Positions 52,933 through 62,750 are shown, numbered from the stretch's first letter. The stretch is 64,000 nucleotides of DNA from Sphingomonas parapaucimobilis NBRC 15100 (GCF_000787715.1 NZ_BBPI01000068.1:1-64000), one strand, 5' to 3'. The notes: a model not told the origin generated them from the sequence alone. Program-made: numbers and translations.

Positions 52933-55328
52933 TTCTCTCCAGCGCGCAAACCGTACCAGAGCGGCTCCTTCGCCAGCAACTCGCTGAGCCGCAGTACTGC
53001 CCCATCACGAACGATGGCCGTATCGCGCCAGTCGATGACGCCGCCGTCATCCATCAGCGGCTCCAGCCGCAGACCAAAGACGCAGGTCAGGACAGCGTCG
53101 TCATGCCGCCGCTCGAAGGCGATGACCCGGTCGCGACCATGCCCGGTGACGGTGAGCGGATGATAGGTGCCGTGCGTGAACAGGTCGGGATGCTGGCGGC
53201 GCAGGCCTAGCAGATCGGCGATGAGCTTCTGTTTCGGCGCGTCCCCCTCGGTCAATGCCGCCGCGCGCGCGCGGTAGTCGACGGGGCGGCGATTGTCGGG
53301 GTCGACCAGGCTGAGGTCGGCGAACTCGGTCCCCTGATAACAGTCCGGCACACCCGGTACGGTATAGCGCAGCGCGACTTGGACGAGCGAATTCGCACCG
53401 GCGGCCGGACCGATGCGACGGAGAAGTACGGTCATTCCCTCTCGGAAAGCCATCCCTTCGTCGCCGTCGATCAACGTCTTCGCCAGCTGGTTGCAGCGCG
53501 CCTCATAGTCGGTGTCGGGGGCTTCCCAGGACGAACGGAGCTTGGCCTCACGCAGCGCCTTTTCCTGCCACGCGGCGATCCGCTCGGCAAAGTCGCCCAG
53601 TTGGTCCGGATCAGGCCAGGCCCCGACCAGCGTCTGGATCAGCATGTACCAGTCGGCCGGATCGACCCCTTCAGCGAGGTCCAGCGTCTGCATCCGCCAC
53701 GCCTCGACCTGACGTCGCCAATCCTCCGGCATCGCGCTCAGGACCGCCAGCCGGGCGCGGACATCCTCGCCGCGCTTATGGTCATGGGTAGCGGTGGTCA
53801 GCATCGCCAGCGGAAAGCGCTCGGCGCGGCCCTTCATCCGGTCATGAAAGGCTACGATCGGCAGGCTGAACCGGCCCGCATCGAAGCCGACATCGTTTCG
53901 CGAGAGCAGGGTCGCATGGCGATAAAAGGCGGTATCCTCAACCGCCTTGGCCGCGATGGGGGCTGAAAGCTGCTGAAAACGCCTGACCGCTTCGCTCCGC
54001 GCTTCCCGGTCGCCGGGGCCGGAACCCGCCAGCCATTCCAGTATCTGATCGACGACGAAGGCCTCGCCCGGCGGCAGCAGCGGCTCGACTCGATTGCGCG
54101 CCATCTGGCGGATGGCTTCGTCCGACGAAGGCGCATCGGGGCCATAGGTTCGATAGACCGGAAAGACCCAGAGCAGACGCTCGATCGCCCGGCGCAGCAT
54201 CGGGGTGGTGATCGCCCCCTCCAAATCCACGGTGGCGGCGGTCAGCGCCGCAAAGGCCGCGACACACTGGTCCAGCTGTCCGGCGAACTGCCAGGCAAGC
54301 AGGTCCTGCCGCGCCTGAAGCTCTTCGGGTGCGAACTGGTCCGAACGGCCGCTCAACTGTGCCCAGAGTTCGGCAAGCGGCCTTGTGCCCTCGGGCGCAT
54401 GGAGCAGAGCTGATACCTCCTCCATGAAGTCGTAACCGCTGGTGCCGTCGACACCCCAATCCTCCCCCATCGGCTCATCCGCGGCCAGGATCTTTTCGAC
54501 GACGATATAGGCGCGGTTGCCATCTTCGCGCGCCATCGCGTCGAAGCGCGCGCGCAGCTTGCGGCAATAACCGATCGGGTCGGTCAGTCCGTCGACATGG
54601 TCGATCCGGACGCCATCGATCAGCCCTTGCTCGTAAAGCCGGAAATAAAGGGCATGGGTTTCCTCGAAGACCTGATCGTCCTCGACGCGCAGGCCCGCCA
54701 GATCGTTGATCGTGAAGAAGCGCCGCCAGTTGAGTTCGTCATTCGACACCCGCCACGACGCCAGGCGATAGTGCTGGCGGTCCAGCAAAGCCGCAAGCTG
54801 CTGCGTTTCGGCCCCATCCTGGTCCTCATCACGGACCGGCAGGCGATGCTCGCCATAGGCCACGATCTCGGCGCGGCCGTCACGACGTTCGACGACGATC
54901 TGGCCGTCCGCCAGCACCTTGTTCAACGGGTCGCCCAGGATCGGCAGGACGAGCCTGCGCGACCAGTCGATATCGAAAAAGCGTGCGAAGCGGCTGGCCT
55001 CGCCTTTGGCCAGCACGTCGTTCCACCAGCCATTGCCGCCGCCCGCCACGCCCATATGGTTGGGTACGATGTCGATGATCACGCCCATGCCGCGTGTCCG
55101 GGCGGCCTCGGCAAGGGACCGGAAAGCTTCTTCGCCGCCCAGTTCCGGGTTGATCCGTGTCGGGTCGATCACGTCGTATCCGTGCATCGAGCCAGCCGCC
55201 GCCGTCGTGATCGGGGAGGCATAGACATGGCTGATCCCAAGCTGGTCCAGATACGGCAGCAGGGCTTCCGCTCGGGCGAAGGGAAAATCCTTATGAAACT
55301 GAAAGCGATAGGTGGCGCGCGGCGTCAT
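52929..55328 (-). CDS. treY: Malto-oligosyltrehalose synthase TreY
   Basis: TreY turns the reducing end of a maltodextrin into a trehalose linkage, making malto-oligosyltrehalose for TreZ. The 799-residue GH13 protein starts MTPRATYRFQFHKDFPF and has the ASPITTAAAGSMHGYDVID motif, the nucleophile Asp in DGVRIDHVDGL, the acid Glu in YIVVEKILAADE, and the third site in TATHDHKRGEDVRARL. Upstream in-frame DNA is the shadow of malQ, so the ATG at 55328 is used. It lies 26 bases after malQ and overlaps the glycosylase gene. Confidence 0.93.
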   Translation of the reverse strand: MTPRATYRFQFHKDFPFARAEALLPYLDQLGISHVYASPITTAAAGSMHGYDVIDPTRINPELGGEEAFRSLAEAARTRGMGVIIDIVPNHMGVAGGGNGWWNDVLAKGEASRFARFFDIDWSRRLVLPILGDPLNKVLADGQIVVERRDGRAEIVAYGEHRLPVRDEDQDGAETQQLAALLDRQHYRLASWRVSNDELNWRRFFTINDLAGLRVEDDQVFEETHALYFRLYEQGLIDGVRIDHVDGLTDPIGYCRKLRARFDAMAREDGNRAYIVVEKILAADEPMGEDWGVDGTSGYDFMEEVSALLHAPEGTRPLAELWAQLSGRSDQFAPEELQARQDLLAWQFAGQLDQCVAAFAALTAATVDLEGAITTPMLRRAIERLLWVFPVYRTYGPDAPSSDEAIRQMARNRVEPLLPPGEAFVVDQILEWLAGSGPGDREARSEAVRRFQQLSAPIAAKAVEDTAFYRHATLLSRNDVGFDAGRFSLPIVAFHDRMKGRAERFPLAMLTTATHDHKRGEDVRARLAVLSAMPEDWRRQVEAWRMQTLDLAEGVDPADWYMLIQTLVGAWPDPDQLGDFAERIAAWQEKALREAKLRSSWEAPDTDYEARCNQLAKTLIDGDEGMAFREGMTVLLRRIGPAAGANSLVQVALRYTVPGVPDCYQGTEFADLSLVDPDNRRPVDYRARAAALTEGDAPKQKLIADLLGLRRQHPDLFTHGTYHPLTVTGHGRDRVIAFERRHDDAVLTCVFGLRLEPLMDDGGVIDWRDTAIVRDGAVLRLSELLAKEPLWYGLRAGEK

Positions 55329-55354
55329 GGGCGACGTCCTTCGATAAAGGGGGG

Positions 55355-57241
55355 TCAGCGGGCGTTGAGAACGGCGATGCGCGCCGCGACCTCGGGCGTG
55401 GCGAGCGATCGATCGAGCGTATCGGCCAGGCGACGACGCCAATTCGGGTGCTCGTCGATGGTGCCGGGGAGATTGGGCTGCTCGTCCAGTCCCAGCAGAT
55501 CCTCGACGGGTATGATCGCCAGCGGACACGGCGTGCCCGCGACGGCGGCGATGGCGGCATCGACCACGGTGGCGGGTTCGTCCGGCTTCGGGGCACCGTT
55601 GCCCACCGCCTGCCACAGCGCCGTCCGTTCCCGAGCGCGGTTGGCGCTATCCTCTGGCGAGACAGGCCGCCCGGCGATGCGGGCGCGCCATTCCAGATCG
55701 CGGCCCTTCCACCAACCGGCGATGGTCGGGATATCATGGGTCGCGGTCATCGCGATTGCCTGCTCGCTCCAGGTATCGGGCGGAAGGAATGCGCCGTCCG
55801 CATTCCGCTCGAACGGCAGGACGCGCATCCCGAGCATCCCGACCTTTGCCATGGTATCGCGAAAGCCGGGCGGCACGGTGCCGAGGTCTTCCCCGATCAC
55901 GATCGCCCCTCGCCCCTGATTGGCGCGCTGCGCCTCGATCCGCAGGATGCGCAGCATGTCCGCAAAGGGCATGGCCAGATAGGCGCCCTGATCGGCCGGA
56001 GCGCCGTCCGGCACGACCCAGAGGCGGCACAGCCCAAGCGCATGGTCTATCCGTATCCCGCCCGCATGCGCGAAGACAGCGCGTAGCGTATCGATGAACG
56101 GCGCGAAGCCTTGCCGTCGCAGCGCGAACGGCGACAGGGCGGTGATACCCCAATTCTGTCCATCGGGACCGAGCGGATCGGGCGGGGCACCGATCGACAG
56201 CCCGGTCAGCAACTCGCCGCGTCTGTTCCAGCCGTCCGCGCCGTTCATGGCGACGCCGATGGCCAGGTCGGCGATCAGCCCGATCCCCATGCCATTGTCC
56301 CGTGCCGTGTCCGCCGCATCGCGAAGCGCTTGGTCGGCCCACCATTGGGCAAAGGCGTAGAAGCGGATGGAGTCTTCGCGTTCGGCGGCGAAACGGGCGA
56401 CCGCTTCGCTCGCCGGGTCACGATACTCTTCCGGCCAGTCGGGCCAGCCGCTCGCCCGGTCCCGGGCATGGAAATAGGCGTGCAGCGCATCGAACCGCGC
56501 CTGCGCCTCCAGCCGTTCGCCGGCCTCCTGCCGCCAGCGCTCGAAGGCTTGGCTTTGCTCATCGTCAAGTTGATCGTAAACGATACGAAGGTCCCGCATC
56601 CGGTCCGGTGCGGCACTGGGCCAGTCGATCAAGGCAGGGGAGGCAGCCACTGGCTCGCCAGCAGGGGCCAGCCAGACATTGCGGAACAAGCGGCTGGACG
56701 GGGCATAGGGGCTGAAGCGTCCGGCGTCGGCGGGAAACAGCGCGTGGACGGGGCTGATCGCCAGAGCGGCGGCACCGGCTCGGCCCAGCGCTTTGGCGGC
56801 GCTGGCTAGGCTGGCGAAGTCGCCAAAGGCACCGGCTCCTTCCCGCAATGATGGGATCTGGACGGCGCTGCCCCAATGCTTTCCCGGCGGTGGGGTCGGG
56901 CAGCGCGGCGGTGCGATAGCGACCGTCCATTGCCGCTCGCCCTGTTCCAGTCGGTGATAACCCGGCTGGTTAATGGCGGGCAGCATCCGGCCCCGGATCG
57001 TGATCGAGGCCGTTTGGCCGCCTTCCAGGACCAGTAGCGCGGTGCCGTCACGGCAGGTGTCGGGAAGGGGGACTTCCTCGCCCAGTTCACCCGAGACGAA
57101 CACCGTCTCGCCGACATCGGTGTCGAGCCGATCCAGGATCGCCGCCAGCGCCTCGTCGGAGACGGTCTGGTCGCGCCCCTGGGCGTCCTGCCACCGGCGA
57201 GACAATCCGGCGGCCTCGGCACGGGCGTGGAGATCGCTCAT
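55355..57241 (-). CDS. malQ: 4-alpha-glucanotransferase (amylomaltase)
   Basis: MalQ transfers maltodextrin segments between chains, resizing glucans for TreY. The 628-residue GH77 protein has HALFPADAGRFSPYAPSSRL near 170, the nucleophile in GGIRIDHALGLCRLW, the acid/base in VIGEDLGTVPPGF, and the third Asp in TATHDIPTIAGWWKGRD. An N-terminal domain of about 130 residues, as in the long bacterial type, precedes the barrel. The start (MSDLHARAEA) was chosen because it overlaps the treZ stop as ATGA. Confidence 0.92.
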   Translation of the reverse strand: MSDLHARAEAAGLSRRWQDAQGRDQTVSDEALAAILDRLDTDVGETVFVSGELGEEVPLPDTCRDGTALLVLEGGQTASITIRGRMLPAINQPGYHRLEQGERQWTVAIAPPRCPTPPPGKHWGSAVQIPSLREGAGAFGDFASLASAAKALGRAGAAALAISPVHALFPADAGRFSPYAPSSRLFRNVWLAPAGEPVAASPALIDWPSAAPDRMRDLRIVYDQLDDEQSQAFERWRQEAGERLEAQARFDALHAYFHARDRASGWPDWPEEYRDPASEAVARFAAEREDSIRFYAFAQWWADQALRDAADTARDNGMGIGLIADLAIGVAMNGADGWNRRGELLTGLSIGAPPDPLGPDGQNWGITALSPFALRRQGFAPFIDTLRAVFAHAGGIRIDHALGLCRLWVVPDGAPADQGAYLAMPFADMLRILRIEAQRANQGRGAIVIGEDLGTVPPGFRDTMAKVGMLGMRVLPFERNADGAFLPPDTWSEQAIAMTATHDIPTIAGWWKGRDLEWRARIAGRPVSPEDSANRARERTALWQAVGNGAPKPDEPATVVDAAIAAVAGTPCPLAIIPVEDLLGLDEQPNLPGTIDEHPNWRRRLADTLDRSLATPEVAARIAVLNAR

Positions 57242-58932
57242 TCGGCGATCCATGCGGCGAAGCGATCGCCTTCCCGGTAGATCAACTGGCCTTCCTCTCC
57301 CACGATCGCCTCGGGTGCATCGCCCAGGTCAATCAGGATGGTCAGCGCCGCACCATCGGCCATGCGCCAGCGCGCCTTGACCCGTCCGGGTCCAGTCACA
57401 TCGGCCGCCAGCCCCACCGTCCCCTTCAGGCGAGGCATGATATGCACGTGCCTCAGCGCCAGCAGGTCGCGATATAGGGCACGCCACTCCCCGGCCTGGG
57501 GACCAGGCTTGGGAATCGATGCGTCGAAGGTGCTGCGGGCATTGGGGTCGGGAATGCCTTTACGTGCTTCCTCGTCGGCAAAGGCGTCGAACTTGGCAAA
57601 CTCGCGGCGCCGCCCTTCGCGAACCGCATCGGCCAATTCGTCATGGAAGTCGGTGAAGAACAGGAAGGGACTTTCACTCCCTTCGTCCTCGCCCATGAAC
57701 AGAAGCGGGATTTGGGGACCGAGCAGCAGCAGCGCAGTCGCCGCGCGGAGCCGCTCGCGATCGGTCAGCCGGACCAGCCGCTCGCCCATGGCGCGATTGC
57801 CGACCTGATCGTGGTTCTGTAGAAAAGCGACAAAGGCCGTGCTGGGCAGATCCCCCGACGGCTTGCCCCGCGGCTTGCCGTCATGATTGGGCGAGCCTTC
57901 GCCCTGATAGATGAAGCCTTCCTTCAGGCAGCGTGCCAGCCGCTCTGCCGCATTATCGGCGAAGTCGCCATAATAGGCGCTGGTCTCGCCGGTCAGCAGA
58001 ACGTGCAGGACATTGTGGAAGTCATCGTTCCACTGGGCGTCATAGCAACCGGCGCGCAGGCGATCGGTGTCGTTCTTCTCATTCTCCAGCACCAGATGGA
58101 CATGCCGTTCGGGCAGGGCGGCGCGGATCTCGTGCGCCATACGGTCGAGAAAGCCGTCATTTTCTATGGCATGAACCGCGTCGAAGCGCAGTCCGTCGAT
58201 GCGATAATCGCCGAGCCACATCAGCGCATTGTCGACGAAGAAGCGATGCACCGGATCGGCGTCCACCGCCACCGCGCCGCCCCAGGGCGTGTCGACCTCC
58301 TTGTGGAAGAAGGCGCTGGCATAGGCGTTCAGGTAATTCCCGTCCGGCCCGAAATGATTATATACCACGTCGAGAAAGACCGAGAGGCTCAGCCCATGCG
58401 CGGTGTCGACCAGCGTCTTCAACTCGGCAGGCGAGCCGTAAGGCTCGGCGACGGCATAGGGCAGGACGCCGTCATAGCCCCAGTTGCGGGTGCCGCCGAA
58501 TGCGTTGACCGGCATCAGTTCGATCGCGGTGATCCCCGAGGCCGCGATGGCGGGCAGCTTCCGTCGGATGCCCTCGAAGCCACCCAGCGTCCCGGGATGG
58601 ACTTCGAGCAGCACCGTTTCCTCCCACGGCCGACCGCGCCATTCGGTGGCGCTCCAGGCAAAGGCGGGGTCGACCACCACGCTCCAGCCATGGACACCGC
58701 CCGCCTGGAGCCGGGCGGCGGGGTCCGGCACAGCCAGATCCTTGTCCAGGCGGAAGCGATATCGGGTCCCCGCAGGCGCGGGAGCCGTGGCGGAAAACCA
58801 CCCCTCCCCATCGCGATCCATGGTTACCGAAGGCGCGCCATCAATCTCCAGCGTCACCGCGTCACGATCCGGCGCCCAGAGGCGGAACATCGTATCCGCG
58901 CCCTCGCGCAACTCAGGACCCCAACGCGTCAT
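57238..58932 (-). CDS. treZ: Malto-oligosyltrehalose trehalohydrolase TreZ
   Basis: TreZ releases free trehalose from the TreY product. The 564-residue GH13 protein has an N-terminal carbohydrate-binding module-like domain (about 10-90), the motif FLDVVYNHFGPDGNYL, the nucleophile in IDGLRFDAVHAI, the acid Glu in LVLENEKND and the third site in FLQNHDQVGNR. It overlaps glgX upstream and malQ downstream by 4 bases each (ATGA), so the enzymes are made together. Confidence 0.93.
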   Translation of the reverse strand: MTRWGPELREGADTMFRLWAPDRDAVTLEIDGAPSVTMDRDGEGWFSATAPAPAGTRYRFRLDKDLAVPDPAARLQAGGVHGWSVVVDPAFAWSATEWRGRPWEETVLLEVHPGTLGGFEGIRRKLPAIAASGITAIELMPVNAFGGTRNWGYDGVLPYAVAEPYGSPAELKTLVDTAHGLSLSVFLDVVYNHFGPDGNYLNAYASAFFHKEVDTPWGGAVAVDADPVHRFFVDNALMWLGDYRIDGLRFDAVHAIENDGFLDRMAHEIRAALPERHVHLVLENEKNDTDRLRAGCYDAQWNDDFHNVLHVLLTGETSAYYGDFADNAAERLARCLKEGFIYQGEGSPNHDGKPRGKPSGDLPSTAFVAFLQNHDQVGNRAMGERLVRLTDRERLRAATALLLLGPQIPLLFMGEDEGSESPFLFFTDFHDELADAVREGRRREFAKFDAFADEEARKGIPDPNARSTFDASIPKPGPQAGEWRALYRDLLALRHVHIMPRLKGTVGLAADVTGPGRVKARWRMADGAALTILIDLGDAPEAIVGEEGQLIYREGDRFAAWIAE

Positions 58933-61031
58933 GCCTCGACCGAGTCCCGCCAGGTGATGAGCACCGCACTCTGCGGCCCGACTTCGTAGCTGTCTTCGAT
59001 CTCGACCTCGCCCTGTTCGGGCTTGGCGCTGTCGATCAGGACGGTGCGGGCGACATGCGGCGGGGGCAGGGTGAAGGTGATCGGATCGGGCGAGGCATTG
59101 AGCAGCAGCGACACCGCTTCAACGCCGCCATCCCCCGTCGCACTCGCCCGCCGCATCATCAGCGCGCGCCCCTCGGGATTGTCCCAATCCTCGGGGCTGA
59201 GTTGCTGGCCGCGTTCGTCCCACCATTCGATATCGTTGATGCCATGGCCGGGCGTGTCCTGCCCATAGAGGAAGCTGGGCGAGCGCAGGACGGGATAGCG
59301 GCGGCGCAATTCGGCCAGTCGCGCGGTGAAGGCGATCATGCCTTCGCCCTCGTCCGATGCGGCGGCCTTCCAGTCGAGCCAGCTGATCTCGTTATCCTGG
59401 CAATAGGCGTTGTTGTTGCCATGCTGCGTACGGCCGAACTCGTCGCCCGCCACGATCATGGGCGTGCCCAGCGAGGCGAGCAGGGTCGTCATCATCGAGC
59501 GCATCACACGGCCACGGGCCGCATTGATCCCCTCGTCATCGGTCGGACCCTCGGCCCCCCAGTTGCGGGAATAATTCTCCGAATGGCCGTCGCGATTGTC
59601 TTCCTTGTTCGCCTCGTTGTGACGCTGCTCGTACATTACGGTATCGGCCAGGGTGAAGCCGTCATGGGCGGCGAGCAGGTTCAGGCTGGCCCAGGGACGC
59701 CGCGCGCGACGGTCGAACAGGTCGCCCGAGCCCGACAGCCGCGCCGCCAGATCGCCGCGCTGCCCGGGATCACCGCGCCAGAACTTGCGCACCGTGTCGC
59801 GGTACTTGTCGTTCCACTCCGAGAAACCCGGGGGAAAATTGCCGAGCTGATAGCCGCCCGGCCCGACATCCCATGGCTCGGTCAGCAGCTTGAGCCGGCC
59901 GAGCACCGGATCCTGCCGCAGCACGTCGAAGAACGCCGCGCCCGGATCGAATCCCGTCGCTTCGCGCCCCAGCGTCAGGCCAAGGTCGAAGCGGAAGCCG
60001 TCGATCCCGAAGCTCGTCGCCCAATAGCGCAGCGAGTCCGTCACCATCTGGATGACCCGCGCTTTGGACAGGTTCAGCGTGTTACCGGTGCCGGTATCAT
60101 TGATCGTATAGCGCGGCTGGTCCTGGACCAGTCGGTAATAGCTGGCATTGTCCAGCCCGCGCCACGACAGGGTCGGGCCTTTCTCCGACCCCTCGCAGGT
60201 ATGGTTGTAGACGACGTCGAGCATCACCTCGATTCCCGCCTTGTGCAGCTTGTGGACCGCGCGGCGCAGTTCGTCCTGGGTGTCGGTAGCGAAATAGGCC
60301 TGTTCGGGCGCGAAGAAGCCGAGGGTGTTATAGCCCCAGTAATTGCGCAGACCCTTTTCCTGCAGGAAACGGTCCTGCGTGAAACTGTGGATCGGCAGCA
60401 GCTCGATGGCGGTGACGCCGATTCGCTTCAGATGCTTGATGACCGCTGGATGGCCAAGCCCCGCATAGGTGCCCCGCTCACGCGGAGGAACCAGTTCCAT
60501 CAGCTTGGTCAGGCCCTTCACATGGGCTTCGTAGATGACCGTTTCCGACCAGGGTGTGTTCGGCTTCACGTCACGCGACCAGTCGAAATGATCGTCGACC
60601 ACTACCGCCTTTGGCATGGCGGCGGCGCTGTCGCGTTTGTCGAAGCTCAAATCCTCTTTCTTCGACCGGATCTGATAGCCATGGAGTGCGTCGGTCCACT
60701 TGATCTCGCCGTGAAGCTTACGGGCATAGGGGTCGAGCAGCAGCTTGTTGGGGTTGAAGCGGTGCCCGGCCTCCGGCTCGTAACGACCATGCGCGCGGTA
60801 GCCGTAGAGCAGACCCGGCCCAACATCGGGCAGATAGCCATGCCATACCTCATCCGTGCATTCGGGCAGCGTGTAGCGCTTCAGCTCACGCTTGCCTTGC
60901 GGATCGAATATGCACAGCTCGATGCGATCGGCATTGGCGGAAAAGACGGCAAAATTCACCCCTTCGCCGTCAAAGCTGGCGCCCAGCGGATAGGCGGAGC
61001 CGGGCAGGATCTGGTCGGGCAAATCGGTCAA
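58929..61031 (-). CDS. glgX: Glycogen debranching enzyme GlgX
   Basis: GlgX cuts alpha-1,6 branches of glycogen limit dextrins, feeding linear chains to MalQ and TreY. The 700-residue product has an N-terminal CBM48-type domain (about 10-110: PLGASFDGEGVNFAVFSANA), VMLDVVYNHTCEGSEKGPT, nucleophile in DGFRFDLGLTLGRE, acid Glu in KLLTEPWDVGPGGY and third site in LAAHDGFTLADTV. The start codon is TTG: it has GGAGAG 7 bases upstream, and no better start exists. It heads the overlapping glgX-treZ-malQ-treY run. Confidence 0.93.
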   Translation of the reverse strand: MTDLPDQILPGSAYPLGASFDGEGVNFAVFSANADRIELCIFDPQGKRELKRYTLPECTDEVWHGYLPDVGPGLLYGYRAHGRYEPEAGHRFNPNKLLLDPYARKLHGEIKWTDALHGYQIRSKKEDLSFDKRDSAAAMPKAVVVDDHFDWSRDVKPNTPWSETVIYEAHVKGLTKLMELVPPRERGTYAGLGHPAVIKHLKRIGVTAIELLPIHSFTQDRFLQEKGLRNYWGYNTLGFFAPEQAYFATDTQDELRRAVHKLHKAGIEVMLDVVYNHTCEGSEKGPTLSWRGLDNASYYRLVQDQPRYTINDTGTGNTLNLSKARVIQMVTDSLRYWATSFGIDGFRFDLGLTLGREATGFDPGAAFFDVLRQDPVLGRLKLLTEPWDVGPGGYQLGNFPPGFSEWNDKYRDTVRKFWRGDPGQRGDLAARLSGSGDLFDRRARRPWASLNLLAAHDGFTLADTVMYEQRHNEANKEDNRDGHSENYSRNWGAEGPTDDEGINAARGRVMRSMMTTLLASLGTPMIVAGDEFGRTQHGNNNAYCQDNEISWLDWKAAASDEGEGMIAFTARLAELRRRYPVLRSPSFLYGQDTPGHGINDIEWWDERGQQLSPEDWDNPEGRALMMRRASATGDGGVEAVSLLLNASPDPITFTLPPPHVARTVLIDSAKPEQGEVEIEDSYEVGPQSAVLITWRDSVEA

Positions 61032-61092
61032 AGGGACTCTCCGGCAAAAGTCGAACGACTATGCGTGTGGCTGTTTCGTTGGGGTTCGGAAG

Positions 61093-61137
61093 CCATGGCC
61101 CGGTGGCGTTCCGCGAACGGACGCCACCGGGCCATGG
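61093..61137. terminator. Perfect 17-bp hairpin between the DUF2934 gene and glgX
   Basis: Bases 61093-61109 (CCATGGCCCGGTGGCGT) pair perfectly with 61121-61137 around an 11-base loop. The hairpin starts one base beyond the stop of the minus-strand DUF2934 gene (61139) and sits 62 bases before the glgX start. There is no U-tract on either strand, so classical termination is doubtful; it may stabilise a 3' end, attenuate transcription into glgX or act as a protein site. Confidence 0.5.
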
Positions 61138-61138
61138 G

Positions 61139-61387
61139 TCATGCGGACTTGGCGCGGGGTTTTCGAGCTGCCTTGGGCTTCGGCTCCGCCGCGATGGTGT
61201 GCGGCGCAGCGTCCGCCTTTTTCCGCTGCGTGGCTGGTTGGGCCGAAGTGGCTGGATCTTCCGGGGCAGCCTCGATCAGCTCGCGCTCGGCCCGTTCCCA
61301 ATGGTCGCGGTCGCGGCCATGCGGTTCGCCTTCCGATTGCCAGATGCCATATGCACGCTGCCGAAGCTGTTCTTCCCGGTCGTTCAT
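61139..61387 (-). CDS. DUF2934 family small protein
   Basis: The 82-residue product begins MNDREEQLRQRAYGIWQSEG with PHGRDRDHWERAERELI, the short Tyr-x-x-Trp-x-x-Glu-Gly-x-Pro helix characteristic of DUF2934. The rest is an Ala/Lys/Pro-rich tail (RKKADAAPH to the C-terminal KAARKPRAKSA). The ATG at 61387 was chosen: GGGAGG lies 5 bases upstream; a GTG two codons earlier is less likely. Genes of this family often sit near glycogen and trehalose enzymes. Function is unknown. Confidence 0.82.
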   Translation of the reverse strand: MNDREEQLRQRAYGIWQSEGEPHGRDRDHWERAERELIEAAPEDPATSAQPATQRKKADAAPHTIAAEPKPKAARKPRAKSA

Positions 61388-61478
61388 CGCCACCTCCCTA
61401 TTGCAACCCGCAATTTGTGATCGCGAGCGTAACGATCCGATCGGCCATAACGCTCCCCGAAAATCGCGTTGATGCGGA

Positions 61479-62612
61479 TCAATTGCCCGTCGGCGATTTC
61501 GCCTTCACCTGTTCGGGCGGTGTTACCGCCGACAGGGTCTGGCGCTGGCTTTCGGGATCGATCCGGCGCGTGCGCGTGAAGGGCGGCAATTCGACGCGTC
61601 CCCCGGTCTTCATCGCAGTCACGATTCCCTCGATGACCCGCAGGTCGGACAATCCTTCTTCAGCGTCCGGCTCGGGATCGCGATCGTTCAGGATGCAGTC
61701 GGAGAAATAGCGCATTTCGCCGCCAAATTGGTCGGTATGCTTGAACGTCTCGTGGCTCTGTTTGTCGCCGATGGTCAGGTTCTGTTCGATCCCCGACTGG
61801 AAGCCATAGGCGGGACTCATATGGATCGAGCCCTTCATGCCCGCGACGATCAGGCTGTCGATATTGTTCATGGCATAGCTGACCGTGAAGCTGGCCAGCT
61901 TGTCGCCCGGCATGCGCAGCACGACCGCGAAGGTATCGTCCAGATCACCCAGGCCCGCGCTCGGTTGGCGCGTGGCGACGGCACTCTCGACGGCGACTGG
62001 TTCGGCCCCGAACAGATAGCGGATGGCATTGATGGGGTAGGGGGCCATGTCGAACAGTGGCCCGGCTTCCAGCCCATGCTTGGCCCGGTGATTGTCGGGG
62101 TCGAGCTTCTGCCCGAAACAGGATGTGAAGCCGACCAGTTCGCCCAGTTCGCCGTTGCGGATCTTCTCGATCGCATCGAGCGTGCCCGGCTCGAAATGCA
62201 GGCGATAGGCCGTCATCAGCTTGGCCTTGGAACGCCGCTCGGCATCCTGGATCGCGCGCGCCTTCTCGCTCGAAATCTCCAGCGGCTTTTCGCACAGGAC
62301 ATGGATACCGGCGTCGAGCGCCGGAATGGCGAATTCCGCATGGCGCCAGTTGGGCGTGCCGAGATAGATGGCATCACACACGCCAGCGCTCAGCAGCTTG
62401 TCGAATTCATTATAGGAATAGACATGCTCGACGCCGTATTTCTCGGCCAGAAGCCTGCCCTTTTCCGCATCGCCGGTGACGATCGCGGTCAGCTCCGAAT
62501 TGCCGGTGTGCTTGATGCCGGGCAGCATCGCCGACTGGGTGATATCGCCCGCGCCGACGACCGCATAGCGAACCTTCTTCGAACCGAAACCGAATGCCGA
62601 TGCCAGGCTCAT
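61479..62612 (-). CDS. Gfo/Idh/MocA family NAD(P)-dependent oxidoreductase
   Basis: The 377-residue product has an N-terminal Rossmann domain (KKVRYAVVGAGDITQSAMLP), the EKP motif HVLCEKPLEISSEKA near residue 105, and a C-terminal alpha-beta domain with AYRLHFEPG and DMAPYPINAIRYLFGAEP. It is likely a sugar dehydrogenase or glucose-fructose oxidoreductase-like enzyme. The ATG at 62612 was chosen because GGGAG is 7 bases before it; the ATG at 62618 is too close to the site. It is divergent from the GH15 gene by 138 bases. The substrate is not predictable from the sequence. Confidence 0.87.
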   Translation of the reverse strand: MSLASAFGFGSKKVRYAVVGAGDITQSAMLPGIKHTGNSELTAIVTGDAEKGRLLAEKYGVEHVYSYNEFDKLLSAGVCDAIYLGTPNWRHAEFAIPALDAGIHVLCEKPLEISSEKARAIQDAERRSKAKLMTAYRLHFEPGTLDAIEKIRNGELGELVGFTSCFGQKLDPDNHRAKHGLEAGPLFDMAPYPINAIRYLFGAEPVAVESAVATRQPSAGLGDLDDTFAVVLRMPGDKLASFTVSYAMNNIDSLIVAGMKGSIHMSPAYGFQSGIEQNLTIGDKQSHETFKHTDQFGGEMRYFSDCILNDRDPEPDAEEGLSDLRVIEGIVTAMKTGGRVELPPFTRTRRIDPESQRQTLSAVTPPEQVKAKSPTGN

Positions 62613-62750
62613 GGCCATTCTCCCAAATCTTGAAACGCCAAATCTCGTAACGGCTGCTGCAACGCGCCAATTCCGGGAAGGTCCCACGGAGATTAAATGG
62701 TTCTGGCGAGTTTTCATGCGCCTAACCTGTATCAACGGAGACGCTCCCTC

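Noticed and set aside
59055-61472. An 805-codon plus-strand frame opposite glgX
   Set aside because: glgX has the full GH13 catalytic set and overlaps treZ; the opposite frame crosses the glgX start, the hairpin and the DUF2934 gene and encodes no known fold.
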